This document shows positions 43,908 through 55,020 of a stretch of DNA of 55,563 nt, piece by piece. Position 1 is the stretch's first letter, and every line of letters starts with the position of its first letter. The stretch is from Hirudo medicinalis. Lineage: Eukaryota; Annelida; Clitellata; Hirudinida; Hirudinidae. The stretch lies in NCBI GenBank assembly GCA_011800805.1, contig MPNW01000001.1, positions 217,886 to 273,448 of the forward strand, in the 5' to 3' direction. A program made the position numbers and the translations under genes. Below the pieces are notes generated by a model. That model did not search any database. It saw only the letters and a program-made list of their open reading frames with translations, and had not been told where the DNA came from.

Positions 43908-46900
43908 TTAACAGGGATCATAGTTGTAATCTTCAATATTGCAAGTCGTTCCATAATATCCCAATTTGCACAAATTAGATGGACACCTGCCACTCGTTAC
44001 GCTGCAAGGAACGGGTTTCAAGCATTTGCAGCCATTTTGACATTTACCTCGATACAAGTAAGTTCCCAATTTGCAACCTTATTTTGAAAAGCATCATTTA
44101 ATTTAATTTAATTTAGGAAGGTAATTCATTTGCCCTGAGAAAAGTTAAATACATATGTAAACTGACTTGTGTAGACGCTTCTGCTTCTGGAGGAAATTCC
44201 ACAAAAATAATTTTTAGAATATTTACATCTTTGACAATGAGACTTGTTCACGGTAAGAGTATTAATGTCTGTCAGTTCGCCGCAAAAACACTTTTCAGGA
44301 TTCTTAAGTGTTAAATGAAAAGTTAACAAATTTAATGATAAGTTGGAAATGTGGCGATTACTGAGTAATGAAATTATATTTCATTTCAACTTTTAGATCG
44401 ATCAATCCATTTAAAATAACCTCTTTAAAACTGGTGAGCGTTTTTCCTAAAGACCTACATCTGTCAGCGCAATGAACGTGATAGGTTGATTTATCAAAAT
44501 ATGAAATTCTGGGTTCCTTCATATTATCATTTGAAGAAAAACATCCTAAATAGGAAATCTCTTCGAAATTCTGTAAATGAATCTTTAATATAATACAGAA
44601 AGTGCGTGAATATGTTTGTCTGTTCCAAGAACTCCTCCCAAACGGTAACCGGTAGCGACTTGAAATTTGTACACATTATTCTCTATACCATTCGTAGGTC
44701 AAAAGCTATTTTCAATTTTTAAGTTTTCCATCTTTTACCATTTCCTAAATCGCGTACAGCTTTAAACTCGAGAACTACTGAAAAGACTATAGTGCTCTCG
44801 CATGGTCTAATGTTTAATCGCGGGTTCGAGTCCCGTTGCGGGAGCACCGTACTAATCACTCAGTTCTTTGGGGACTAGCAGCTGGCCAAGCCGGTTAAAA
44901 AAGCTAGTATCGTATATTTTCCAATGTATTATTTTGTTAATGATAGCATATTTAATATGCATTAAAATGCTGAACAATGATAACAAAAAATGGAAGGGTT
45001 TTTAAAGCCTGCAATGAATTTTAAAAATAAACAAGAGCATGAAATAAAGATTTACAGAAAGTCAAAATAAATTTTGGCAACTTGACAATAAAGCAACTTA
45101 TTAATTCGAATAATAAATTAAAGTAATTTAAATGTGTCACTGGCTTGATGGCATTACGTAGAAATTTGATTGTATTATTGGATCTTTTCCAGATAAGTCC
45201 CGCCAAAAAATTAACCCCCGCCACCCAAAAAAGAGGACATGAAACTTGTACTTTTAGTTTTTATTGAAGAGGGTGAAATTGGGTCATGTCATTAATTTCT
45301 TGCCGACACTGTCGGGCATTACACCTCCACCTGTCAGAAACAGTTGAAATTGTCATTTGGTGGCCATTGTTGCGTAAACGTTGCTGATGGATCACTCCGT
45401 GGCTTTGCAAAAAACGTATTGCCGTCTCCTTGTCATGAACGAGAGTCGAAAGCGTCAGAAAGTTCATTTCAGGTTTTAAGTCCGAACTTAGAAAATTTTT
45501 GCATAAAATGAGCCTAGAGGAGTTGTTTTTATGTCGCTCGTTTAAATATTCAAATGTCTGGACATCAGAAATAGGTCAAGGTTGCGTGCGTGCATTAAAT
45601 TGGAGCTGGCAAAAAGTGGCGGGGCTTAACTTTTCGCGCGTGCACTTTTTGCATTAATTGAATAAGCGGGGCTTATCTGGAAAAGATCCGTATTATTCAC
45701 GCAAAACAATTAAAACTCACCAAGTCATCAACAAATTCCACATTAGCCAGTTCGTCGACAAGAACATCGAAATCTGTGTCTTCCGAAAAAGATTTCACAC
45801 CTTCATGAGAAGCCCAATCATAGAGACCTGACAAAAAATTTTAGCGCAATTTACACTGCTGATTTGGATCTTGAACAAATGCACAATATATGCCAAATTA
45901 GTAGCAGTTTCCATGAACAATCGCATAATATATACTTTCGCAGTGTTTGCCGTAAGTTTGTATCGAACATTCGCATCTATAATTTGTGTTATTGATTGCA
46001 ATGCACGTCCCTCCATTGCCGCATCTAGCCTTGGCACAAACATCTAAAAACTCATCATTGTTATTGACATTAAACGTTTATTATGTGACGCGAAGATATG
46101 AAATACAAGAAGTCTTATTTAGAATCAACCGTATTTGTCGCAACTTTGTCCAAAGTAATGCCGCTGGCAAGAACCCTTCAAACAGACGCCAGTTGATCTT
46201 TTGCAATGTGATTTCTCGCAATAACAATGTTTTTCGCAGGCATCACCCCATGTCCTGCTCTTGCATACTGAAGTTAACTCATTTCATTTTGCAAACGGAA
46301 AACGACGATTGGCTTATGGGCAGGAAGGTCACTACTTTATGCTTTTACTATTGAAAATCAAGGGGAGATAAATGCACCTCCAAATGTCGTGGTAATAAGG
46401 GGATTAACTATCGGGTTGTTTTGTTATTGTTTGGCAGGTCAAGAACTGTCAAAATTAGCCTGGAGCTGCATAAAGCCCATTGACCAATCGAAAGCTTTAT
46501 TTCAAATGAACATTTAAAGTAGTTATAATAATAGGCTTAATTAAGATATTTATTTTAACAAATAAAGTTAGAACAGTATTCTAATAATAATAACGGCAGC
46601 AATAATATTAACCAGTCATCACACGAAAGGGAGTATTTTTGGTGCCAATAATTATGTTGAATTCATACGTTGATTCCAACATATCATACGAACTATTACA
46701 TTCAGATTTTTTAGCTTTCTTGGCTCCCAACAAATCTTCCACTTCACATAGACATATGCATCCCGTTCCTGCAATATATCACCCTTTTATTTATAAGTTC
46801 AAATCTAAGGAAGCAAATCATTCATAAGTCATGTTTTGCGTAATGATTAATCGAATTTTAACTGTGAAATACTCCAACTAAGGTTCTCGGTTTGTCGCAA

Positions 46901-47300
46901 TTACTGTAAGTTGTTGCACACTCCCACGCGCACAAATCTTTGTTATAAAATCTGTTTGAAGTAATAGGAGGACCAAACTCCAAGTATGAACTGGAATAAA
47001 AACAGCCGTAAAACTCTGCCGCATCAATTTCGCGATTTATGTCCTTGAAAAGTTTGTCTTTCAGTTTTTCCGTCTGTTCTGAATACGATCGTTCAAGTGT
47101 GATTTGTATATCAAATTTTTTATTAATTGCCAGTTACCGGCAACAAACAATCCAGCCACGAAATTAACTACTTTATCCTCAATTCCTTTCTCTGCAGGAG
47201 GTATGTACCACAAACCACTCGTAATATCCAAATAATAGTCAAAATGTCCATAAGTCGCCCTCCCGCAGAACCAAAAGATAAAATATAATATCAAATTCAT
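43908..47300 (-). CDS. Secreted protein with two WSC-like and several EGF-like modules
   Basis: Nine exons, 47300-47138, 47078-46905, 46768-46625, 46267-46130, 46043-45936, 45827-45721, 44570-44421, 44302-44167 and 44077-43908; phases close to 429 residues. A signal peptide, MNLILYFIFWFCGRATYG, opens it. The first WSC-like module (about 75-150) has EFYGCFYSSS, LCAWEC, GCICLCE and KKSECN. An EGF/MEGF-like module (162-206) includes TWGDACEKHCYCEKSHC and HYFGQSCDKY; a classical EGF (207-242) includes CAKARCGNGGTC and YRCECSIQTYGKHC. An acidic linker follows (243-278). The second WSC (279-373) has SYLGCFSSND, HCADRCRSLGKTL and KCFCGELTD, then SHCQRCK, YFCG and SVY. A Cys-rich end has GKCQNGCKCLKP and GYYGTTC. 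WSC domains are putative carbohydrate binders; secreted adhesion or recognition is inferred. The exon 2 donor is a phase-based choice. Intron 6 holds a Merlin element and a tRNA-like repeat. Confidence 0.8.
44585..44925 (+). repeat. Dispersed repeat ending in a tRNA-Glu-like domain, copy 1
   Basis: A body starting TGTTTGTCTGTTCCAAGAAC and running through TTGAAATTTGTACAC, CATTCGTAGGTCAAA and TCGAGAACTACTGAA leads to a tRNA-like part (44796-44843), then GGCCAAGCCGGTTAAAAAAG. The same body, more decayed, is at 51855-52165. Short interspersed element or a fragment of a larger transposon; family not known to me. Confidence 0.7.
44796..44843 (+). pseudogene. tRNA-Glu-like domain lacking its anticodon arm
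   Basis: The 5' acceptor strand TCTCGCA (44796-44802) pairs fully with TGCGGGA (44837-44843), counting one T-G pair. A T arm GCGGG-TTCGAGT-CCCGT (44820-44836) has a perfect B box GGTTCGAGTCC. The part after the acceptor, TGGTCTAATGTTTAATC, resembles the A box of tRNA-Glu (TGGTCTAGTGGTTAGGAT). The anticodon arm is absent, so it cannot be a working elongator tRNA. Confidence 0.6.
45180..45689 (-). mobile_element. Merlin-type DNA transposon remnant with 8-bp target duplication
   Basis: Inverted ends GGATCTTTTCCAGATAAG then TCCCGC at the left and, inverted, the same 18 bases then CCCCGC at the right. The flanking GTATTATT is identical on both sides (45172-45179 and 45690-45697). Merlin elements make 8-9 bp duplications. 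The interior encodes the N-terminal zinc part of an ISXO2/IS1016-like transposase on the minus strand. At 510 bases it is an internally deleted copy. Confidence 0.85.
45261..45467 (-). pseudogene. Merlin (ISXO2-like) transposase, N-terminal fragment
   Basis: Reads TAIRFLQSHGVIHQQRLRNN and HQMTIS, then RWRCNARQCRQEI, matching the pattern seen in Merlin/ISXO2-like transposases (FLQxRGxLHxxRxC ... RWRCRRxxCRxEV). The first zinc Cys positions are lost (RNNGHQ where C-x2-C/H is expected), and the DDE part is missing. Not a host gene. Confidence 0.8.
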
Positions 47301-47731
47301 CTGTTGAGGTAAATTTTTTAATTAATATCAACCCAACCAATTTTAATGCCTTGAAGACCGCAACTGAAACATGCAACAATGTTATTTAAATTCAAAAGCA
47401 GCAAGACATGGGTGTTCCTATTCTCAAATTTTCCTGCGTCAATTAGAAAATCAATGAAAGCGCTTTACGAATAACAGCAATTCATGTTAGGCAAAAGCTC
47501 TTCAAAAATTTCTATACATTCGAGATTGAAAATCAATGCAATTAACTTTGTTAAAAACTTTTCTGTCTTAATCATTGAATTATTACATCTATTTTAAAAC
47601 ATTTTTAAATTTTAAATTTGGTGCATTTGCATCGTTTATATTGAGGGTGCGTTAAAATACTTTTTTGCGCGGTATTTACACGTTTAAAATCGCCGAAATA
47701 TTTTCGGAGCGGAGTGGTGCGATTAGATAAA
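47301..47731. promoter_or_regulatory. Divergent promoter region between the WSC/EGF gene and UHRF1
   Basis: 431 bases separate the two start codons on opposite strands. The right end has the only CG-bearing patches (TTTTTTGCGCGGTATT, TCGCCGAAATATTTTCGGAG) in an AT-rich spacer. Promoter location is inferred from gene arrangement; no TATA box is clear. Confidence 0.45.
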
Positions 47732-50700
47732 ATGTGGATCCAAGTTAGAAGCACAGACGGGAGTAAAACAGTTAGAGTAGATGAACTGTCGAAACTTACT
47801 AAAATTGAGGAGTTGCGCAAAAGACTGACTAAACTTTTCGATGCTTCTGCTGAGCGCCAACGATTATTTTGTAAGGGAAAAGAAGTAAGATAACGGATTT
47901 AATTATTTTAACTGTCACTCAAACTGCAAAATAATAAATATAGCATGACTTAATGACGGATCGACGTTTTAAAGCATTACGTATGAATTCAATCTCAAAA
48001 TATCCATGCTAATGTGCTTCGATGATACATGTTGGTGATCTGGAAATAACATTACTGTTTTTTATGGGTTTCTTTAAAGTTAAGACAGTAATCAAACTTA
48101 CTTTTGATATTTTCTCTAGAGGTCTCTGTCATAATTTTTTCGTTTTTAGAATCTAAATTTCGTTCTTATGAATTTCAATGTAATCAAATCAGCGTTGGCT
48201 AACATTATGTATGGTGTTATGGTGCAATTTATTTATTTTTTGTGCATAACATTCTTTAGATCACTAAAGTTCTACAAAAAAAAAACATATCACACATATC
48301 TCCTCATAAGAGCTATTAATTATTAATAACCACAATTTCAGATGGTTGATGGGCATACATTGTTTGATTACAATGTTGCCCCTAATGAGGTCATCCTTAT
48401 CCTCATAAAAAAAAACTCCTTGGATCATCAGCAAGAAGACACAAGTGAAACAACAAAGAATGATGAGGCCAATGCAATGAAATCTGAAAGGAATGATATT
48501 GAAGAGGAAGTCAGTGAAAGAGTTTGTTGAAAAGAGATTTTTATTAAATACAATATATGTTTCTTTTTTAGGAATGTATATCAAGCGTCAACAGCAAATA
48601 CAAAGTAAGTTTGCCAGATCTGCATTTTAACCTTACAGAACGAACAACTTAAATCCTGTAATTGTGCGATTAAATATTGTGCTCCATTTTTAAATACTTA
48701 AGGAATTGAATCTATAATTTCTTTTAACAAACTTTAGATTGGAGACATTCTTGATGTTAGGGATGAGGCAATGGGTGCATGGTTCGAAGGCCTCGTGGTG
48801 AAGGTGGTTCCTGATAAAAGCTGTTCTGATGTTACAGGAACTGACCTGGATGGCTTCATTTACTTTGTAAAATTTGAGGGGTTGGTGGTCGTACATTCTA
48901 CCCTATTAGTTTGAATTCAAGTGAAGATGATGGTGATGGTGAATTACAGAGAGGAAAATGAAATGACTGAAGTGGCCTGCAATCATCTGAGACCTAGAGC
49001 TTGTAGGAAGGTATCTTTTGCTGAGGTCAATGTGGGAGATAAGGTCATGTTGAACTACAACTATGATGAACCCACCAAACGAGGTTATTGGTACGATGCT
49101 GAAATTACCAGTAAGAGATCAACCAGGACCCAGAAGGAGATAATTGCTACAGTTTATATAGGGTAATATATCAGATGTGCAATATTTGTTGGATTTCAAG
49201 TTTACTTTAATTTCAACACATTTGAATGAACAAATCATATAAATGCAGAAAAGAACTGGTTCCATTTGAGAATTGCAAGGTTGTGTTTATTGATGAAATG
49301 TTCAAGATAGAGGACTGTGGTAGTCAAAAAAATGCAAATTCTGGCGATAACCACGATGTGGCCAACCTACCCATTCGTAAGCATCCTTTTCTAAGTTTCT
49401 TATTGAATACTTGTCGGTTTTTATTAACTTATTACTCCAGGCGAGACAAAACCTGAATGTGACCACTGCATGGATAACCCACGAAAGAAGTGCAAGCACT
49501 GCTCGTGCTGCATTTGCGGTGGCAAGAATGAACCGGAAAAGCAGATCATTTGTGATGAGTGCAACTCTGCTTACCACATTTACTGCTTACAACCTCCTCT
49601 CTCAGAAATCCCAGAAGAAGATGATTGGTACAGTTTTTTTGTTAGCTTCCTAATTGAATTTCTTTTTGTAAAAAGAATAATAATTTGTCCATAAGTTCTA
49701 GTTTGATTTAATAATTTCAGGTACTGTCCCGATTGTAAACTAGATACAAGCAAGATTGTTTTGGCAGGAGAAAAGTTAAAAGAAAGCAGTAAAAAGATGA
49801 AGATGGCCTCATCACAATCAACTTCAAACAGAGATTGGGGGAAGGTGTGATGATCTTTAGCATGTGGAATCATGCATTTGATTGCCAATCTTGATGTTAA
49901 TTTTATTGGTAGGGGATGGCATGTGTTGGGCGTTCAAAAATGTGCACCATTGTTCCTTCGAATCATTTTGGTCCGATTCCAGGAGTTGAAGTTGGAAATC
50001 TGTGGAAGTTCAGAGTGCAGGTTTCTGTTGATTTCATAATGTGATAATTAAATATCAGTGATTTAAATGATTTTCATCCAATTTAATCACTCAGGCCAGT
50101 GAATCAGGGGTGCACAGACCTCACGTTGCAGGCATCCATGGGCGAGAAAATGAGGGGGCTTATTCAATAGTGCTCTCGGGAGGATATGAAGATGACATTG
50201 TATGTGGTTCAATTGCATGATTTCAAGTGATTTTAATTTGGGATTTCAAATCAGTTTTTTTTTCAAATTCTTTCAAATAAGTTTGAATTAAGTAATTTTA
50301 ATTTTAAAATTATTGAATTCAATATCCATTTTAGGATGAAGGGTTTGAATTTACTTACACTGGTAGTGGTGGTAGAGATTTGTCTGGGAATAAAAGGACT
50401 GCTGGTCAGTCTTGTGATCAGACACTCACTAGAATGAATAGGTCAGCCAATAATTTCACTGATCAATTTAATTTAACATTAGCTATTAAATATTGTTATT
50501 AATAGTATGGCTATTTGTTCTCAGGGCATTAGCAAAAAATTGTGATGCTCCAATCAATGTAAAGGATGGAGCTGAAGCTAAAGATTGGAAGGCTGGAAAG
50601 CCTGTTAGGGTGGTGAGAAACTGCAAAGGAAGGAAACATTCAAAATATTCTCCCGAAGATGGAAATCGATATGATGGTATCTACAAAGTTAGTTGCCTGA

Positions 50701-51715
50701 TTCAAGGGTATTTTAATTGCTTGCGTACATACACATTATTTGGTAGGTGGTGAAATACTGGCCAGAAAAGGGAAAGTCAGGATTTTTGGTTTGGAAGTAT
50801 CTGCTTAGGAGAGATGACCCAACACCAGCTCCTTGGACAGAAGAAGGCCTTAAAAGATCCCTAAGCTATGGTCTGACAATGCAGGTTAGAAAACATTCAT
50901 TAGTTTTGTCATAGCTATTTTCAACATGGAAAATTGATGTTGTAAAAGTATCCTGATGGATGGGATGAAGCAAAAAAGAGCTCAGGCAGTAATGGGACTG
51001 GAAAAAGAAGAGCTGATGACGAGAATGGAGAGGGCGAGAATTATGAACAAGATGAAATGAAGCCTAAAAAACCCAAGAAGAGGAAAATTGAGCAAAATAA
51101 TTCAACTCAGGAGCCTAGTGGTAAGTGGAGTGTTTCCTTAATAATTAAGTAATTTATAATTAATTGCTGAATAAGATTCAAATTGATTCATAAAGATTGG
51201 TTAAATAAATGGCATTCATTTATCAGATGTAAGTTGGAGTGTTGTGAATTATAAACCAGATGAAGTGATTATGAAACTGATAAGAGGGGATGCTATCAAT
51301 GAAAAAATATGGAATGAAGCATTGCAGGAGGCAGAAAAGAGTAAAAAAGTATGACTATTTATGTTAATGAAATAAAGGAACATGAAGTTAACAGATAAAT
51401 TAATCGATACAAAATTTCCAGGCATTCGTGGAAAGAGTGGAGAATCTGTTTGCTTGTATATGCTGTCAAGATCTTATTTTCCAACCCATTACAACGGAGT
51501 GCAGTCACAATTTTTGCAAGGTAACTTTTTTGTGTGTGTTGTATGTGAATGTGAATTGATTGTTCAATTTCCAGTCCTGCCTGAGTCGATCCTTTTCTGC
51601 TGGAGTCAAAAGCTGTCCTATGTGCAGGAAGGAACTGCCTGAAAAATTAGTTGTAAACCCAAATTTGCACGAGGCCCTACTCCATCTTTTCCCAGGTTAT
51701 GATGCCGGCAGATGA
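47732..51715 (+). CDS. UHRF1: UHRF1, E3 ubiquitin ligase and methyl-DNA/histone reader
   Basis: Seventeen exons: 47732-47884, 48342-48509, 48572-48604, 48738-48880, 48950-49162, 49249-49376, 49441-49627, 49721-49844, 49913-50020, 50095-50199, 50335-50441, 50525-50687, 50747-50884, 50949-51120, 51227-51348, 51422-51520, 51575-51715. They give 767 residues (human 793). Domains in order: ubiquitin-like (1-77, [10 protein letters not shown]); tandem Tudor (about 119-265, [29 protein letters not shown]); PHD (about 285-350, [23 protein letters not shown]); SRA (about 384-590, [24 protein letters not shown], the NKR finger at 473-475, [20 protein letters not shown]); nuclear Lys-rich linker; RING (about 696-745, CICCQDL, CSHNFC, CPMC). 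In vertebrates it binds hemimethylated CpG and H3K9me and, by ubiquitylating H3, recruits DNMT1 in S phase. Exon 2 could end 12 bases later in frame. The exon 4/5 junction is short and its exact sites are uncertain. Confidence 0.98.
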
Positions 51716-51763
51716 TTTTATGAAAAAAATGTTGTTCATTTTAAGCTGACATTGTTTCTTTTT

Positions 51764-51769
51764 AATAAA
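51764..51769 (+). terminator. Poly(A) signal AATAAA of UHRF1
   Basis: The first AATAAA after the UHRF1 stop codon, 48 bases downstream. Confidence 0.6.
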
Positions 51770-51854
51770 TGGTCTCACCAAGTGATGTCACAAATTGAGG
51801 GTTTGCATTTATTTAATTAAAAAATGTTAGATATAATTTCATTGGGCTTGCATC

Positions 51855-52165
51855 TACAATATAAAACAGGAAATACATGTTTGTGTTTGTCTGTCCCAAG
51901 AACTCCCAACTGGCAGTGACTTGAAATTTTCACTCTCTAGGCCATTCATAGGTCAATGGTGCTATTTTCAACTTTCACCTTTTTCTAAATTGCATTAAAG
52001 ACCTGCAAAGCAAGGAGCATTGTGTGAATAGGATGGTGCTCCTGCAGGCTTGAATCCTGTTGCAGTAGCACCGTCCTATTCACCCAGTTTTTTGAGCTGC
52101 CAGAACTTAAGTAATAGCAGGAAAAAAATGACTTTGAATACATGACTGGCAAAGCCATTTAAAAA
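51855..52165 (+). repeat. Dispersed repeat with tRNA-like end, copy 2
   Basis: TGTTTGTCTGTCCCAAGAAC, GACTTGAAATTTTCAC, CCATTCATAGGTCAA and, later, GTAGCACCGTCCTATTCACC and GGCAAAGCCATTTAAAAAAG match copy 1 at 44585-44925. The tRNA-like part is shortened further (TGCAGGCTTGAATCCTGTTG). It lies between the convergent UHRF1 and MORF4L1 genes. Confidence 0.7.
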
Positions 52166-52467
52166 AGCTTTTTATAATTAACAATTAGTTATAATTTCAA
52201 TGGGCTTATGAGATTTTTTGACAATTGTTTTTTAGCTTTATTTTTCAAGTTGTAATGTCAGTTGGAAACACATTGGAAGAAAATTTTATTAATAGCTCAA
52301 AAAAAAATTGTTTTCTCAGAGGTATGATCTGTTTTAGTTTAAAGTATTTTCTTGATATGTTCTGGGGGTGCAGCTATATAATCATTTGCATTGAATAACA
52401 AACCAAAGTGACTGGATAAATACCTGTGCATTAAAAATAAATTTTAGATAATGACAGGCAAACATGT

Positions 52468-55020
52468 TCAACACTTCAGTGTCACTGAAACAAAATATAC
52501 AAACTGCAAGAAGTCCTGAAAATGCTCCAAAAGCCACTGCAAACTCTTGTTGTCTTGGAAAGTATAAGCAAGCAATCCTCCAATTCTCACTACAGTGATT
52601 TTTTTAAACAATTTTAATAGCTAAGATAAGTAGCACTTAATTCTGATGCCTAAAAGTCTCACCAAACATCCTCAATAGATGACTGGCTCCATACATTTGG
52701 GAGGGAGTGGTGTCAGGATAGCTAGAAACAGTCTGGAGCAATTATGAGAAATTTGAATTGTAAAATTGATGAATGATGTAATGAATTAATGTAAAAAATA
52801 CTATGTTCACTAACTTCAGAATACTGAGGTCTCTCAAATTTGTAGAGCAGTTGATTGCTGAGCATAGCATTGAAGTACTCTCTGAGGCCATTGCAGACTT
52901 CTTCATAAGCATCTCTGAAATAAACAAAACCGGTGTCAATTTATTTGTACATGAAATCTAATGTATAACACACAAACAACACCACAGAAATTGATACAAT
53001 TTAAAATTACATTCAAAAAAGTAATACCTATCAAAATTCTTTGTAGAACTAGATCTTTCCTTCAAATATTCTTTCAAAATCATGTCGACAGTCATCTTGC
53101 ATGGTAGTTGTACAAGCTGCAACAAAAAGATACAGAAAGCACTTCTCACTTGCATGCATTAAGATAAAGAAATTATTACAATTATTTATTAACAGTAGCA
53201 TGACACAAGAATAAACTTACTTAAGATTTCATTAAATTATTAGTGTCTTGACAAATGGAAAGACATTTTCAACTAAAGATCATGAAGAATTGCTTGTTTT
53301 GGAGAAAGTTCATGCATTTAATTGATTTTTATGCCCATCTATCTAAACAACAACCTGGCAGGCAAGTTAGCTCAGAGTCTCATTCATGCATGAGACAATA
53401 AAACAACTCTATCCACTCATCTTCTATCTTGGATGCAGCACTTTCTGAATGGTTTAAGCTTCTCTGATGTTGTTACATAACACATAAAGCAGAAAATAAT
53501 TGAATAATTGTCATATTCTCTACACACCTGTCTTTGTCTTGTAATGAGGTCCCAATCATCAGCAAGCCAGGCTTTCAATTCTTTAGGGAGTTTTACTTGC
53601 ACTTCAATTTTGGCCATGTAATTGTCATCCTAAGAACAAACACTTACGATGTCACATTTGTCAAGAGCGCACAAGCAATACAACTTACTGTCTCAACATT
53701 TGAAATGTCCAGTCTCGCTTTCTTCTTCTTTGGACCATCAGTAGGAGTGTTCTGTAAAAAAAATCGTTGTTACGGTTGAGCCACATACAAGAATAATTTA
53801 TTATTTATGTTAAAAATGAACATAATCTAGAATTAGATAGTTCTAAACATACTTAAATACTTATAAACATGTTACCTCTGATTGCCTAAGTCTTTTTTTC
53901 TTTGAACTTTCAATAGAAACTTCAACCTTTTCTTGATGCTCTGCAATTGCTTTAACAAATAATAATAACTGTCAAACCATAAAAAAGTAAAACATTAATG
54001 ATTTGATTAAAATAAAACCTGTAGCTTTGTTGTCATTTGGTGTAGAATCAGATTTCTTTTCATGTTTATTTACTTTGGTGGTTGATTGTTTCGATTTGCT
54101 GTTATTTCAATTGGCTGTTAGCAATTTAAACAAAGAGTAATAAATTGATATGCACTACCTTCCTTCTCCTGATTCTTTCTCCTTGGCTCCAACATCCTTT
54201 TCTTTTTCTTTTTCTTTCTCCTTATCCTTGTCTTTGTCTTTATCCTTGACTTTTGAAGGCTTTGGTTTCACACTTGAAAGAAAAATGTTAGAAAAAGTGT
54301 TGACATTAGTTGTAAAAATGTATATCAACTTACGCATGAGCTTTGAGAAGTTCTTTGCGCTTCTGTTGACCTGCCTCATTGAATTTCAAAACCCTCGTTT
54401 CAGGCACCCATTCATCCCAACTAGCAAAGCAGAAATTAAATTTGCAAACTTAGTTAAAAGACAATCTACAGGTACATGTTAGAATTAAGTATCTCACTTT
54501 TTACTCCATCCATTATAGTGAACAAGGTACTTCACTATTTTATCTTTAACCTCACATTTTAAGCACTGAATAAAGCAAAATCACAGTTAAATCAATCAAT
54601 TAAACAGAATAACCAACAAATTAACAAATCACAATAAATTATATGAAATAATGAAATTCAAGAATTAACAAAATAATTAACCTAAATTATGTTAACCTAC
54701 AATATGTTGAATATAGAAAACTTAAACTAATACAAATTAATTAATAAAATAAAATTTCTCATGTACTTACTTTTGCTTCATACAGCAATGGCCCGTGAAA
54801 ACAAAGAATATGTTCTCCTTAAAGAAAAGTTAGAGATAAATTCATAATATTTTTTAGTCACTTAATGGCTATCTAGTTCATGCGTTATGGAAAGAATCAC
54901 TATATAAAACGACGTCATCTTTACAATACAAAGTGACTTTTGAACAGAAGTTCTGAGGCCTTTCCTTACGTGTAGAATTTGAAAAGACTAACCTTCCTGG
55001 AACTTAAATTTAGCCGGCAT
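52468..55020 (-). CDS. MORF4L1: MRG15 / mortality factor 4-like 1 homologue
   Basis: Thirteen exons: 55020-54993, 54817-54771, 54565-54498, 54420-54334, 54272-54159, 54098-54019, 53949-53876, 53751-53689, 53629-53528, 53116-53028, 52914-52815, 52732-52663, 52589-52468. Phases close to 347 residues (human isoforms 323 and 362). A chromodomain-like fold (5-75) has FQEGEHILCFHGPLLYEAK and LVHYNGWSKNWDEWVPETRV; the Tyr, Trp and Trp residues of the H3K36me cage are present. A Lys-rich linker (78-187) includes a KD/KE run. The MRG domain (188-347) has KLPKELKAWLADDWDLITRQ, EYFNAMLSNQLLYKFERPQY, MYGASHLLRMF and SLQWLLEHFQDFLQF. MRG15 links NuA4/TIP60 acetyltransferase and Sin3/Rpd3S deacetylase complexes to transcribed chromatin. 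The C-terminus ends VYFVSVTLKC instead of the usual short hydrophilic tail. Confidence 0.97.

Noticed and set aside
47668..47690. E2F site (TTTTTTGCGCGG) upstream of UHRF1
   Set aside because: It does not fit TTTSSCGC or its complement exactly; UHRF1 is an E2F target in mammals, but that is not enough to call a site.
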